Origin: Bacillus sp. AFS006103
GTDB taxonomy: Bacteria > Bacillota > Bacilli > Bacillales > Cytobacillaceae
Direction: 5' to 3'
NCBI GenBank assembly: GCA_002559145.1
Contig: NTXX01000028.1
Coordinates: 1 to 64,000, forward strand
Length of the DNA stretch: 64,000 nt
Part shown: piece by piece, positions 52,994 to 61,417 of the stretch
Numbering within the stretch: the first letter of the stretch is position 1
Layout: every line of letters starts with the position of its first letter
Notes under the pieces: model-generated
Seen by the model: the letters and a program-made list of their open reading frames with translations, nothing else
What the model was told of the DNA's origin: nothing
Database searches by the model: none
Translations under genes and position numbers: made by a program

Positions 52994-53019
52994 TTCGTAA
53001 AAATCATATTATGCGAACG
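52994..53019. promoter_or_regulatory. Recombination-site-like dyad before the XerS-like gene
   Basis: TTCGTAAAA-N6-TTATGCGAACG stands before the gene at 53063. It agrees with subsite 1 of the resolvase site at 1057-1082 (TTCGTAAAA-N6-TTTTGCGAACG) at 19 of 26 positions. It may be a recombinase core, a plasmid-encoded dif-like site or a common operator. Confidence 0.5.
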
Positions 53020-53062
53020 TTAGTTCTATTATGTATAATATATTTTACTGAGGTGTTTTTTT

Positions 53063-54175
53063 ATGGCAATTTCCAAACAACATGAGAAATATGAGAAACA
53101 ATTAGAAATCTTGCTCAAAGAAATGCCTACCTATGTGGTGGAATACGTGGATGCTAAGCAAGACAACCGCTCTCCCCTAACGCTATTTAATTACGTTAGA
53201 GATTTCCGTGATTTCTTTTATTGGTTAATAACTGAGGGAATTGCTAAGTGTGAACAAATTAAAGATATCCCAACAGATATACTAGCAACCCTTACACTAG
53301 ATGAAGCCAGGAATTATTTTAAATTTTTGGCGAGGAAAAAGTATAAGGTATCACAAGCAGATGATGAAACGAAGCAAATTCATGCTAAGACGGTAAACCG
53401 ACATAAGTCCTCCCTCCGCTCCTTGTTTAAATATCTAACTATCGAAGCGGAATTAGACAATAATGAACCCTATTTTCACAGGAACGTGATGCAAAAAATT
53501 GAAGTAACTAAAGTCAAAGAAACCTTTAATGAGAGAGCCAAACAATTGACCGATAAGATTTTTATTGGGGATAAGGATCTAGAGTTCTTAGATTATATAA
53601 AAGGTTTTGAATATGAGAGCTCCCTCTCCCCAACTCAACTTAAATATTTTAATCGTGATCGGGAACGAAATATTAGTATCGTCTCCCTCTTTTTAGGGAC
53701 CGGAATCCGGGTAAATGAACTATCGAACCTAAGGATTAAAGATATTGATTTTACTTCAAAAGAGATTAGTGTAATACGAAAAGGAAATAAAAAAGATACT
53801 GTTTCAGTCACCCCTTCTAGTATGGATGATCTTCAAGCTTATCTTTCCGTTAGAAACGAAAGATATAAAGCTGGTACCGGGGAAAACGAATTTGTGTATG
53901 TCAAATTATACAATAATGAACCTAGGCCACTTACCAATCGAGCAATTGAAGATATTGTTTACAAATATACTAAAGCGTTTGACAAAAGGATGTCCCCTCA
54001 TAAACTAAGACATACTTATGCAACGAATCTTGCAGAACAAACTAATGGTGATATTCCATTGATTATGTCACAACTTGGTCATAGTTCTTCCGATATTTCA
54101 TTGTTATACATTAATACAACGAGAGAAAAAGCTAGATTGGCTTCAGAGGCATTGGATAAACGTAGAGAAAAATGA
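53063..54175 (+). CDS. Tyrosine recombinase, XerS-like
   Basis: 370 residues from ATG 53063, with GAGGTG upstream. The first 120 residues (VVEYVDAKQDNRSPLTLFNY, then IPTDILATLTLDEARNYFKFL) match the longer N-terminal domain of XerS rather than XerC/D. Catalytic residues are present: Arg in LGTGIRVNELSNL, HKLRHTYATNL, LGHSSSDIS and Tyr in LLYINTT. XerS-type enzymes resolve dimers at a single asymmetric dif site by themselves. A matching dyad lies 45 bases before the start. Confidence 0.9.
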   Translation: MAISKQHEKYEKQLEILLKEMPTYVVEYVDAKQDNRSPLTLFNYVRDFRDFFYWLITEGIAKCEQIKDIPTDILATLTLDEARNYFKFLARKKYKVSQADDETKQIHAKTVNRHKSSLRSLFKYLTIEAELDNNEPYFHRNVMQKIEVTKVKETFNERAKQLTDKIFIGDKDLEFLDYIKGFEYESSLSPTQLKYFNRDRERNISIVSLFLGTGIRVNELSNLRIKDIDFTSKEISVIRKGNKKDTVSVTPSSMDDLQAYLSVRNERYKAGTGENEFVYVKLYNNEPRPLTNRAIEDIVYKYTKAFDKRMSPHKLRHTYATNLAEQTNGDIPLIMSQLGHSSSDISLLYINTTREKARLASEALDKRREK

Positions 54176-54205
54176 ATTTCTTAAAAAGACGTGGAGGACA
54201 TTTGT

Positions 54206-54295
54206 ATGTACACAGTTATGTGTGTCCGTGATTTTAATTCATTTAAACAAAGATCATTTTATGATGCCACCAGGAAACTAATTTTGTTTTCCTAA
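54206..54295 (+). CDS. Very small peptide after the recombinase gene
   Basis: 29 residues from ATG 54206, with GTGGAGGAC 6-7 bases upstream: MYTVMCVRDFNSFKQRSFYD and a hydrophobic end. The good binding site is the only support. Confidence 0.3.
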   Translation: MYTVMCVRDFNSFKQRSFYDATRKLILFS

Positions 54296-54730
54296 TAAAA
54301 GAAGGTACAAATGGGGAATTTCAAAGAATACATATCAATGGTTATTCCGCCTATTTTAACTATGTAAACGATGTATTTTAGTACCGAGCGAAGTAAAAGT
54401 TAAAAGGTTTTTAAAAACTGATATAATGGAAATACGGGAAACAATGTATTCAGCAGAAGCCATAGTAGTTCCAAAAGAATGAAAGGCTGAACAAATACAA
54501 CGAAATCAATCTTGAAGAATTACTTGCTTGAGTAGCTTTTACAAAATTACATAGTGTTAAGAAACGGGCAAGTATTCCTCCTCTACCCTTCTTGGCGATG
54601 TTCATGAATTTTATTAGTTTTTTCAATGGCTGAACAAGTTTATTTAGCCTTTACAATAGCGTTGTTATGTATTCAATTTGAATCAGCAATAACAAATCAA
54701 CGGTTAAATAAAAAAAGTCTGGTAACAGGC
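54296..54730. other. Stretch without a clear gene
   Basis: A short frame at 54629-54739 (MAEQVYLAFTIALLCIQFES) has no ribosome binding site. No repeats are seen. Confidence 0.4.
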
Positions 54731-54985
54731 TTATAATTTACTTTTAACTGTCATATATTCAACATTTTTTATTGGAATAACATAATCGTATCCTTGGCGA
54801 CCTTTTAGTGAAAACATGGATATTTCGGGATGATAACCAGTAAAGTACCCTTCAATTCTTTCAATTTCATTACCTACTTTGTGGGCTACTTCAATCGTTA
54901 AATTGTTTCGATCACAAAAATCAAAAAAATTGTATTCTTCATCAGTTCTAATAATATGATCATCTTCATCTCTATATTTAGACAA
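54731..54985 (-). CDS. Small soluble protein of unknown function
   Basis: 84 residues from ATG 54985, with GAGGTGG upstream. It is acidic at the N-terminus (SKYRDEDDHIIRTDEEYNFF), then has beta-strand-like segments (GNEIERIEGYFTGYHPEISM, DYVIPIKNVEYMTV) that resemble a small beta-barrel (SH3/LSM-like). It is divergent from the toxin-antitoxin pair that follows. No family is recognised. Confidence 0.55.
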   Translation of the reverse strand: MSKYRDEDDHIIRTDEEYNFFDFCDRNNLTIEVAHKVGNEIERIEGYFTGYHPEISMFSLKGRQGYDYVIPIKNVEYMTVKSKL

Positions 54986-55170
54986 GCTACCACCTCATCA
55001 GCTTTATTATCAATAAAACCTATGAATAGATTGGACGAGTTATGCTTGAAAAAATAAAATTTAATTTATTGGTTTATGAACGTTCTTCCAGGGAAAACCT
55101 AGGTAGAACCTATGGAAATCCCCTTTTCCGTATGATACAATATCTCTAATAAGAGAGGAGTGGTTTTCTA

Positions 55171-55311
55171 ATGATTAAAAATCGTGAGAAGATCGCAGAT
55201 CAAGCTGAATTCGAAACAGAAAATAATGGTGTTAAAGTAGGAAAAGCTTACGAGTTTCTTTTTGAAGGGGAAAATAAAGATTATGACGAAGAGTACGCCG
55301 ATTACATCTGA
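55171..55311 (+). CDS. Antitoxin of the PemK/MazF-type pair
   Basis: 46 residues from ATG 55171, with GAGAGGAG upstream. It is strongly acidic (EFETENNGVKVGKAYEFLFE, then NKDYDEEYADYI), the size and charge of an unfolded antitoxin that wraps a basic RNase. It overlaps the toxin gene by 29 bases, fixing order and dosage. There is no DNA-binding domain, so control probably lies elsewhere. Confidence 0.65.
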   Translation: MIKNREKIADQAEFETENNGVKVGKAYEFLFEGENKDYDEEYADYI

Positions 55312-55678
55312 TGAGGTTCTCCAACAAGGACATCTATGGGTGGCGCCAATATGGTCCCATACAGACAATAAATTTGTTCCACGTCCCGTTCTTATTGTTG
55401 GTAATGATAGAGCTAACGATAAGGTTGGTTTAATTATCAACTTTGTAACGAAACAAGGTGCCCGTGATGACTTCGATGTTAAACTTAAATATTGGTCTGA
55501 ATCAGGTTTAAAAGTCCCCTCTTGGGTAAGAACGTCTAAACCTCTTACAATTCTAAAAAACGATTTAAAACAAGATATTGTTGAGAGAGATGGCGTTGAA
55601 AAACCTAGGGGATACATAGGGGAACTTCATCCAGAAGATCTCGCCAATGTTTTGGAAATGTGTAGACATATATTTTAA
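55283..55678 (+). CDS. PemK/MazF-family toxin (mRNA interferase)
   Basis: 131 residues from ATG 55283, with GAAGGGG upstream. The SH3-like RNase fold is visible: QQGHLWVAPIWSHTDNKFVP, RPVLIVGNDRANDKVGLII, then VPSWVRTSKPLTILKNDL. The RPVLIVG and SWVRTSKP stretches correspond to the conserved strands and the catalytic Arg-Ser/Thr pair. It cuts single-stranded mRNA. The antitoxin gene precedes it. Confidence 0.8.
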   Translation: MTKSTPITSDEVLQQGHLWVAPIWSHTDNKFVPRPVLIVGNDRANDKVGLIINFVTKQGARDDFDVKLKYWSESGLKVPSWVRTSKPLTILKNDLKQDIVERDGVEKPRGYIGELHPEDLANVLEMCRHIF

Positions 55679-55853
55679 AGGGGACCGAGTAGGTTCTTTT
55701 TTACTTTACATATGAAATTTATTAATTAAAGGGGTGCAAATAATAAAATGCACTCCTTTTTTCTGCAATTATGATTTGGACTAAGGTGTACAAAAGTGCG
55801 GTTTTGTAGTGGATTTATAGACTTATTAAGAACTATGAAAGGAAGAAAATATT

Positions 55854-56993
55854 TTGAAATATAAAGACGCAAAATCTCTATTTGATCAAGATCAAAAAAG
55901 ATTTCAACAGATGTTAAGACCGTTGGATTCTGCTTTATCAGTTTATCAGAGAAATTTCATATCTGTGAGGGACAATATTAGTAAGCATGAAACAATGTTG
56001 AAGTCTACTGTCTCATCTTCCGAACTACTTAGAAATCAATTGCTCGAGACAATTAATCAGACTCAAAATATTCTTAACAATAGCTTGATTCCTGCTATGA
56101 AATCAGTGTCGGTAAGTCGAATTGACCTAAATGAAGCAATTAGTCCAATTTTAAAATCTGTTGCTCAAAATCAACGTACTCTCGCTTACTCAATTGATCC
56201 ATTTATAGCAAAACAAAACAAGTTGTTTAAAAATATAACCAGACAGTTATCAAACATTGCAGTGCCTCTACCTCAAAATAGAGCAGCGGCGGTAATTATA
56301 GATTCTTCTCGGATAAACGAATTAATGACTTCCTTTAGAACTACTTTGAGTCAAGCTGCTTTAAATATCGATTTTACTGGATTAGATGAACTTGACATAA
56401 CTATAAATTCAGAAGAGGCTAATCAGGCGATAAATATAGCTGAAGCAGATTTACCAGGGTCTATCTTAGTAACTAGTCCTAAGAAAAAGTTAATTGATAT
56501 GACTGAAGAAGATTTAATCAACTTGCTGAAAAGATGTATTAATCCTAAAACACAAGCATTTTCATTGCTAGGATTTATATACGCATTATATTCAGACTAT
56601 GTTAATGAGGCAGCACGGATCCTTATAGAAATCATGTTGGTTGTTTGCTGTTCGTTATTAACTGGCCATTATGATGCAGAAGTAAAAGCTGCTATTAAGG
56701 AACGTGTTATGGAAACAACAACAGTGAAAGATTTAAGAAAGGTTATTACTAAATATGTAAAATTCAATCCTTATGGACAATTAGCTTTTGTTAGAAAAGA
56801 CTCCTACCTTCGTAAAGGTTCTTCAAAGAATGCTCCTTTGGTTACGAAAACAAAAATAACATCTAAAACCCCTTTAACAATATTGGACAGGCGTAGTAAT
56901 TGGTTAAAAGTTGAGATAGACGATGGGGACTACCATGGTGAAATAGGGTGGGTACAAGAATCAGCGGTGGTTAAGTATAAAAGAGTGAAATGA
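55854..56993 (+). CDS. Coiled-coil protein with membrane hairpin and C-terminal SH3b domain
   Basis: 379 residues from TTG 55854, with GAAAGGAAG upstream. Residues 1-170 are a long helical/coiled-coil segment. Residues 235-285 are hydrophobic (FSLLGFIYALYSDYVNEAAR, IEIMLVVCCSLLTGHY), possibly a re-entrant or paired span. A bacterial SH3 domain occupies about 315-375: YLRKGSSKNAPLVTKTK, LDRRSNWLKVEID, GEIGWVQESAV. No signal peptide is present. SH3b normally faces ligands outside or acts as a protein-binding module in defence proteins. I cannot name a family. Confidence 0.6.
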   Translation: MKYKDAKSLFDQDQKRFQQMLRPLDSALSVYQRNFISVRDNISKHETMLKSTVSSSELLRNQLLETINQTQNILNNSLIPAMKSVSVSRIDLNEAISPILKSVAQNQRTLAYSIDPFIAKQNKLFKNITRQLSNIAVPLPQNRAAAVIIDSSRINELMTSFRTTLSQAALNIDFTGLDELDITINSEEANQAINIAEADLPGSILVTSPKKKLIDMTEEDLINLLKRCINPKTQAFSLLGFIYALYSDYVNEAARILIEIMLVVCCSLLTGHYDAEVKAAIKERVMETTTVKDLRKVITKYVKFNPYGQLAFVRKDSYLRKGSSKNAPLVTKTKITSKTPLTILDRRSNWLKVEIDDGDYHGEIGWVQESAVVKYKRVK

Positions 56994-57045
56994 ACATAAA
57001 GAGAACTAAGCCGTATTAAGGGAATGACAAATGAAAAAACTAAAA

Positions 57046-57072
57046 CCTATCTTTATGGATAGGCTTTTTTTA
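57046..57072 (+). terminator. Terminator after the SH3b gene
   Basis: CCTATC-TTTATG-GATAGG followed by CTTTTTTT. Confidence 0.75.
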
Positions 57073-57508
57073 TGAAAATCATTAATTTGCTATTGGAAAA
57101 TTCATTAAATAGTACATTATTTAATGATAACCTTCTGTTTTCTGAGTTTTTTTGTCTGTTTTTATTAATTCTCTAACTATAATTATCATTTTAGTCTAAT
57201 GGTGAATATTGATTCTGGATCCAATTTGAAGGTGGTATAAAGGTGGTTTTTTATGCAAAAAAAATTGGGCATATCAGCTCCCGTTGAGTATCAGCCCCAC
57301 CTACGCTGAATACCTTGATGGCCACCTTTGCCATCCAACCCAGATTGATGAAGAAATGCCGATTTTCCTCAAAGGAATCATCGGCTTTTCATTATTGGAT
57401 AGGAGAACGCAGCGAATATAGTTTAAAGGTTATAGATTTATAGAAACCATAGGGATTCATTTCCTTACAAACTACTAACTCTAAGCGTGTACAGATATTC
57501 GACTACCA
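57073..57508. other. Non-coding stretch with one hairpin
   Basis: GCCGAT and ATCGGC (57358-57385) pair with a CC/GG inner stem and TTTTC follows. Before it, GGTGGTATAAAGGTGG and CCCACC blocks give a GC-richer patch that may be an insertion-sequence relic. No protein is supported. Confidence 0.45.
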
Positions 57509-57670
57509 TTATTTTTTTGTAGTATTAATAACTTCAGCCAATTGAATAATGACTTCTCCTAATTTTTCAAGTTTCTTTTCAAATCGGAGAAATAGATAAA
57601 TTGTAATTGCTATTGGAAATCCGAAGTTTCCTAACAAAGCCACCCAAAGGGGAATTTCTGCAGGAGTCAT
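57509..57670 (-). CDS. YvrJ-family small membrane protein
   Basis: 53 residues from ATG 57670, with GAGGTGAG upstream: MTPAEIPLWVALLGNFGFPI, then AITIYLFLRFEKKLEKLGEV. One span is followed by an amphipathic coiled helix. The NFGFPI-x-I-T-x-Y-L pattern is that of YvrJ. Its function is unknown; relatives occur near phage-holin and secretion genes. It lies 74 bases after the subtilase stop, on the same strand. Confidence 0.7.
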   Translation of the reverse strand: MTPAEIPLWVALLGNFGFPIAITIYLFLRFEKKLEKLGEVIIQLAEVINTTKK

Positions 57671-57744
57671 TGTCTCACCTCTTCTTTAATAATTTTATTT
57701 AAAAAGAAAATTAGAAATTTATTTTTATAACACACAAACCAAAT

Positions 57745-58662
57745 TCATGATAAGTATAATGCTCCACATCCTTCGATTTCTTTATGTCCCAAATTCATAG
57801 GTTTTGTACTTTTGCATAACAGGGAAAATATCTCGCTTTCATTTAAAGTTTTCCCTTTTCTTCTTTCTTGATCTATTAATAATGCGATTGCACCAGACAC
57901 ATGTGGTGTAGCCATTGAAGTGCCGGATAAAGCAATTAGACTCCCATTTAAATAAGATGACATTATCTCAACACCGGGAGCGTAAATATCAATTTGTTCA
58001 TTTGTATTGGAAAAGGCAGTAATTTTATTATTTTTATCAATAGCGCCTACTTCAATCACTTCTTGATATGCACCGGGGTACAAATATTCTCTGCTAAAAA
58101 TATTGCCATCTCCATAATTTCCTGCTGCGGTTACTATAGGTATTTGAGCCTTAACAGCTCTTTTTACAGCTTCATGCAGATCGGAATTGTCAATTCTAAC
58201 TCCTAATGATATATTAATCACACACACTTTTTCCTGATTTGGACCACGCCAATCAATAGAATAATGTATGGCTTCAATCAAGGATTTAACATCCCCTGCA
58301 CCGTCTTCATTCAATACTTTTAAAGCAAGTATTCTAGCATCAGGTGCTATTCCTATTACTTCATTATCGGTACTAAACTTTCCGGCGATAATGCCAGCAA
58401 CATGAGTTCCATGGCCGTTGTTATCTTTATAGATAGATATGTCTCCTTTATAGTCATTGGTAAAATTAAATCCATCAATAACCTGTCCTTTAAGATTCGG
58501 GTGTAAATCGTCTACTCCTGTATCAATCACTGAGATAATTACATTCTTACCGGTTATATTTTGTTTCCATTTATTATTAGCTCCCACCTGATTAATATTG
58601 GATAAATATAAATCTTTAAAATCCATCGTTTTTAATGGATATAGATGTATTCTATTGCTCAC
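57745..58662 (-). CDS. Intracellular subtilisin-like serine protease (S8)
   Basis: 305 residues from GTG 58662, 8 bases after AAAGGAGG; the longer GTG 58671 overlaps that site. The S8 domain is complete: Asp47 (SVIDTGVDDLHPNL), His84 (NGHGTHVAGI), oxyanion Asn182 (TAAGNYGDG) and Ser249 (LSGTSMATPHVSGA). There is no signal peptide and a short N-terminal extension with HLYPLKTMD, as in intracellular subtilisins. It may process the exported proteins or act as a lantibiotic-type leader peptidase for the cluster at 59222-63733. Confidence 0.85.
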   Translation of the reverse strand: MSNRIHLYPLKTMDFKDLYLSNINQVGANNKWKQNITGKNVIISVIDTGVDDLHPNLKGQVIDGFNFTNDYKGDISIYKDNNGHGTHVAGIIAGKFSTDNEVIGIAPDARILALKVLNEDGAGDVKSLIEAIHYSIDWRGPNQEKVCVINISLGVRIDNSDLHEAVKRAVKAQIPIVTAAGNYGDGNIFSREYLYPGAYQEVIEVGAIDKNNKITAFSNTNEQIDIYAPGVEIMSSYLNGSLIALSGTSMATPHVSGAIALLIDQERRKGKTLNESEIFSLLCKSTKPMNLGHKEIEGCGALYLS

Positions 58663-58866
58663 TTTAACCACCTCCTTTTTTAAAAATAAAGGGTGGTTAA
58701 TAAAAAAAATTACAACCTTTTAAAAGTATATATACTGCTTGTAAACATTTTTCATTAGACTTTCAAATCATATATAGATATTTAGTCTTATTTATTATTT
58801 TAAATATAAAACCCTGCCATTATATGTTAATATTAGGTAAATAGTTGACAAAATGAGGTGAGCAGT

Positions 58867-59109
58867 ATGTTACTTTTACCTATTCCATTAGTTTATTTTA
58901 TTATTCTTGGTATATCCATAAAGAATGGAACATCTAAAACGCAATTACCTTCCTTAATTATTTTTGCACTAGGATTAATTATTACCTTATTTTCTAGGGG
59001 AAAAGGCTTTGAGTTGGCACCGATTACAACAACAGGTATAGCAATGATGCTAATTGCTATAATAGTTAGTTTTGTTACACTATTTGTAAAAAGACAAAGA
59101 GCACAATAG
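58867..59109 (+). CDS. Small three-span membrane protein
   Basis: 80 residues from ATG 58867, with TGAGGTGA upstream (GTG 58858 is within the site). Spans are at about 3-18, 30-45 and 55-73, and the C-terminus is basic (VKRQRAQ). I see no known family. It is convergent with the phospholipase-like gene and ends in a shared bidirectional hairpin. It might be an immunity factor for that locus, by size and place only. Confidence 0.5.
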   Translation: MLLLPIPLVYFIILGISIKNGTSKTQLPSLIIFALGLIITLFSRGKGFELAPITTTGIAMMLIAIIVSFVTLFVKRQRAQ

Positions 59110-59114
59110 TACGA

Positions 59115-59161
59115 AAAAGGAGCAACTCAACAATAAAATCCCGTTGAATTGCTCCTTTTTT
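59115..59161. terminator. Bidirectional terminator
   Basis: GGAGCAA-C-TCAAC pairs with GTTGA-A-TTGCTCC. A-runs and T-runs flank it on both sides, so it can stop transcription from both strands. Confidence 0.75.
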
Positions 59162-59221
59162 CAGTTTTTAAGGCAAGACCTATATATCACTTTATAGAGC
59201 TTAGAACAACCCCTTTGTATT

Positions 59222-59977
59222 CTAACAGAAGTAAAGTTGAATCATAGTGGAAGCAACACCAAATGGGTCTACCCGGATCGCACATGAGCATAGCGAATCA
59301 TCACATGATGCATGTGTCCTTCCTTCGTAGTAGCAACAGTCATGAATTCGGCAGCAATTGTCTAAATCCGGATTATTAGGATTGTAAACATAAGGTCCAT
59401 TACATCCATTTCCATCAATGTAACAACCCTTTCCGCACCATAAATATCCTCCCGTGACACACCCATCCCAGAACCCTTGAGCCGATGCCTCTTTAAATAA
59501 ATCCCCCGGTTGATATGACTCATTTGGAACGAGGTCATCAAATTTGTCTAGACTTTTCTTCCAAAATTCCCGCATCTCTTGTTTTGTTAATGGTACCGTT
59601 TCATTCTTTTGTACCATCACATCAAGCTCAGGATGAATTATAATACGATTTAACTCAGTTCCTTGTTCTTGAATAGTGACACCGAATACTTTAGTACGTG
59701 CATCTGTACTATCATTAGTGGTAGCCTCCGTGTATTTGATGAATGCATCATCCATTACTTTAAATACCGCAGTTTGCACCGAATAAAAAATATTATCATT
59801 AACTGAGTCAAATTTTAATGGTTTTAACACATCAATAAGGGAAATTTTTGAGCCGTGAATGTTCTCCAATTCAGAAAGAATAGTTTTAAAGTCAGAATTG
59901 TTTAAGGCTCTTTCTTTTAACGATTGTATTTCCTTTTTTGTAAGGAAATCCCCTTTGACATTTTTTTGTTTTTCCAT
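59222..59977 (-). CDS. Phospholipase-A2-like protein, candidate exported toxin
   Basis: 251 residues from ATG 59977, with AAAGGAG upstream. The N-terminal 165 residues are soluble and helical, without a signal peptide. The C-terminal domain (about 178-251) has the PLA2 layout: WCGKGC in the calcium-loop position, then DLDNCCRIHDCCYY with His212 and Asp213, and ten further cysteines for disulfides. Disulfide-rich PLA2 domains are active outside the cell, so export by the ABC proteins encoded upstream is plausible. It is the last gene of the minus-strand cluster. Confidence 0.7.
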   Translation of the reverse strand: MEKQKNVKGDFLTKKEIQSLKERALNNSDFKTILSELENIHGSKISLIDVLKPLKFDSVNDNIFYSVQTAVFKVMDDAFIKYTEATTNDSTDARTKVFGVTIQEQGTELNRIIIHPELDVMVQKNETVPLTKQEMREFWKKSLDKFDDLVPNESYQPGDLFKEASAQGFWDGCVTGGYLWCGKGCYIDGNGCNGPYVYNPNNPDLDNCCRIHDCCYYEGRTHASCDDSLCSCAIRVDPFGVASTMIQLYFC

Positions 59978-60080
59978 TTTTTTATCTCCTTTATTAATTA
60001 TTTGTTGATGGCCATCTATTATTTAAAGAGATAAAAAAGGGAAGAAATACAACCCTTTTATAAAAATTATGAGTTATTTC

Positions 60081-60695
60081 CTATTTCCATATCGTCATTA
60101 CCAGCTTTGAACAGAGGAGGGTTGCAATTAAATTTATCAGATTTGGAGAAACAGTCTCGATAAAAGACACTTTTTCTGTAAAATTAAATAGAATAACATG
60201 ATGCCAATTTGGTAATGTACCAATTGTAATAAAATCTATTAAACAGTATAAACTTATAGCTAAAACAGATATGTCTGTATTTTTTAAAAGCATCGTAATG
60301 AACAATCCTAAAGATGAAAAGAAACAACATTGAAAAAGCAAGAACGAAAAAAATGGGAGAAATGGTAGACTATACTGAAACCAAAGGGTGATACAAATAA
60401 TAAGTAACAGCGCTGCATAAATTATCATGAAAAAAGAATAAAATTTTTTATGCGCATATCTGTAATTCACTAATAGAAAATCGTTTTGTTCCCGAAAAAA
60501 AATATCCCTATAAATATTACTAAACCACCATGCTGCTATTGACCCCATTGATACCTGTATTAACACGAGTAATTTTTGTAAATCCTCTTCCCGGTAAAAC
60601 CCACTAAATATAATAAAAATTATTATCAAAACTACTAATAGCGGCACATAAAATGAGAATCCTATTGATTTTATTTTTAAGTAGTAAATATTCAT
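60081..60695 (-). CDS. ABC-type membrane subunit (small permease)
   Basis: 204 residues with about six spans. Its start at ATG 60695 overlaps the end of the ATPase gene by four bases. A short basic cytoplasmic loop, WFSNIYRDIFFREQNDFLL, is typical of the coupling region that contacts an ATPase. No family name is assigned. Confidence 0.6.
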   Translation of the reverse strand: MNIYYLKIKSIGFSFYVPLLVVLIIIFIIFSGFYREEDLQKLLVLIQVSMGSIAAWWFSNIYRDIFFREQNDFLLVNYRYAHKKFYSFFMIIYAALLLIICITLWFQYSLPFLPFFSFLLFQCCFFSSLGLFITMLLKNTDISVLAISLYCLIDFITIGTLPNWHHVILFNFTEKVSFIETVSPNLINLIATLLCSKLVMTIWK

Positions 60696-61417
60696 TTTGA
60701 AGCCTTCTCTCTGTTTAGAAGAAACTGATAGCTTTCATGAAATCCTTGCTTGCATTGTGATTGAGATAATTTTAGAAAATTATCTAATGTATCGTTGAAT
60801 AAAACATTTCCTTTGACCAACATAGTCACTTCTTTACATATTTGAGTTATGTCCTCAACTTCATGGGAAGCTATAATTATATTCACATCTTTACTTACCA
60901 TTCTTAAAAAGTTCCGTATACTGATCCTTTCCTCTTGGTCCAGACCAGTTGTTGGTTCATCAATAATCAGATAGTGTGGATTATTTAAAAGAGCTTGAAC
61001 TATGCCAATTCTTTTTATTACACCTTCCGATAAATCGCTCAATCGATTGTCTTTATATTCAATCAAACCTGACATTGTTAATAACCTGTTGATATTATTA
61101 TGATGATCATTTCTGGAATTCCTTAATTTAGAAATGAAATACAAAGATTCTAGAACAGTCAATTTGGGATATAAATTAAACTGGTTAGGAACAAAACTAA
61201 TTATATTACGCATTTTCTGTTTATCTGTAATTTCTTTTTCAAAGACTATTTTGCCAGTATCTGAGTTTAATAAAGTGGAAATAATTTTTAATAAAGTAGA
61301 TTTACCTGCGCCATGAGGACCAATAAATCCATGTATACCGTCATTTATTCTAATATTTATATCATTTAATACTTGTTTTCTATTTATTTTTTTATTAAGT
61401 TTAATAATTTGTATCAC
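60692..61417 (-). CDS. ABC transporter ATP-binding protein
   Basis: 241 residues from GTG 61417, with AAGGAAG upstream. Walker A GPHGAGKST, signature LSEGVIKRIGI, Walker B YLIIDEPTTGLD, and H-loop IIASHEVED are present. The signature has SEG in place of SGG. It overlaps both neighbours by one and four bases. It probably powers the two membrane subunits of this locus. Confidence 0.88.
   Translation of the reverse strand: MIQIIKLNKKINRKQVLNDINIRINDGIHGFIGPHGAGKSTLLKIISTLLNSDTGKIVFEKEITDKQKMRNIISFVPNQFNLYPKLTVLESLYFISKLRNSRNDHHNNINRLLTMSGLIEYKDNRLSDLSEGVIKRIGIVQALLNNPHYLIIDEPTTGLDQEERISIRNFLRMVSKDVNIIIASHEVEDITQICKEVTMLVKGNVLFNDTLDNFLKLSQSQCKQGFHESYQFLLNREKASK

Noticed and set aside
54629..54739. 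36-codon hydrophobic frame
   Set aside because: No ribosome binding site, and it runs into the end of the minus-strand gene.
1138..55088. 16-base match TTTATGAACGTTCTTC at 1138-1153 and 55073-55088
   Set aside because: A match of this length is expected by chance in an AT-rich window of this size, and only one copy is near a recombinase.
57240..57385. Possible insertion-sequence end near GGTGGTATAAAGGTGG
   Set aside because: No transposase sequence, terminal repeat or target duplication could be found.
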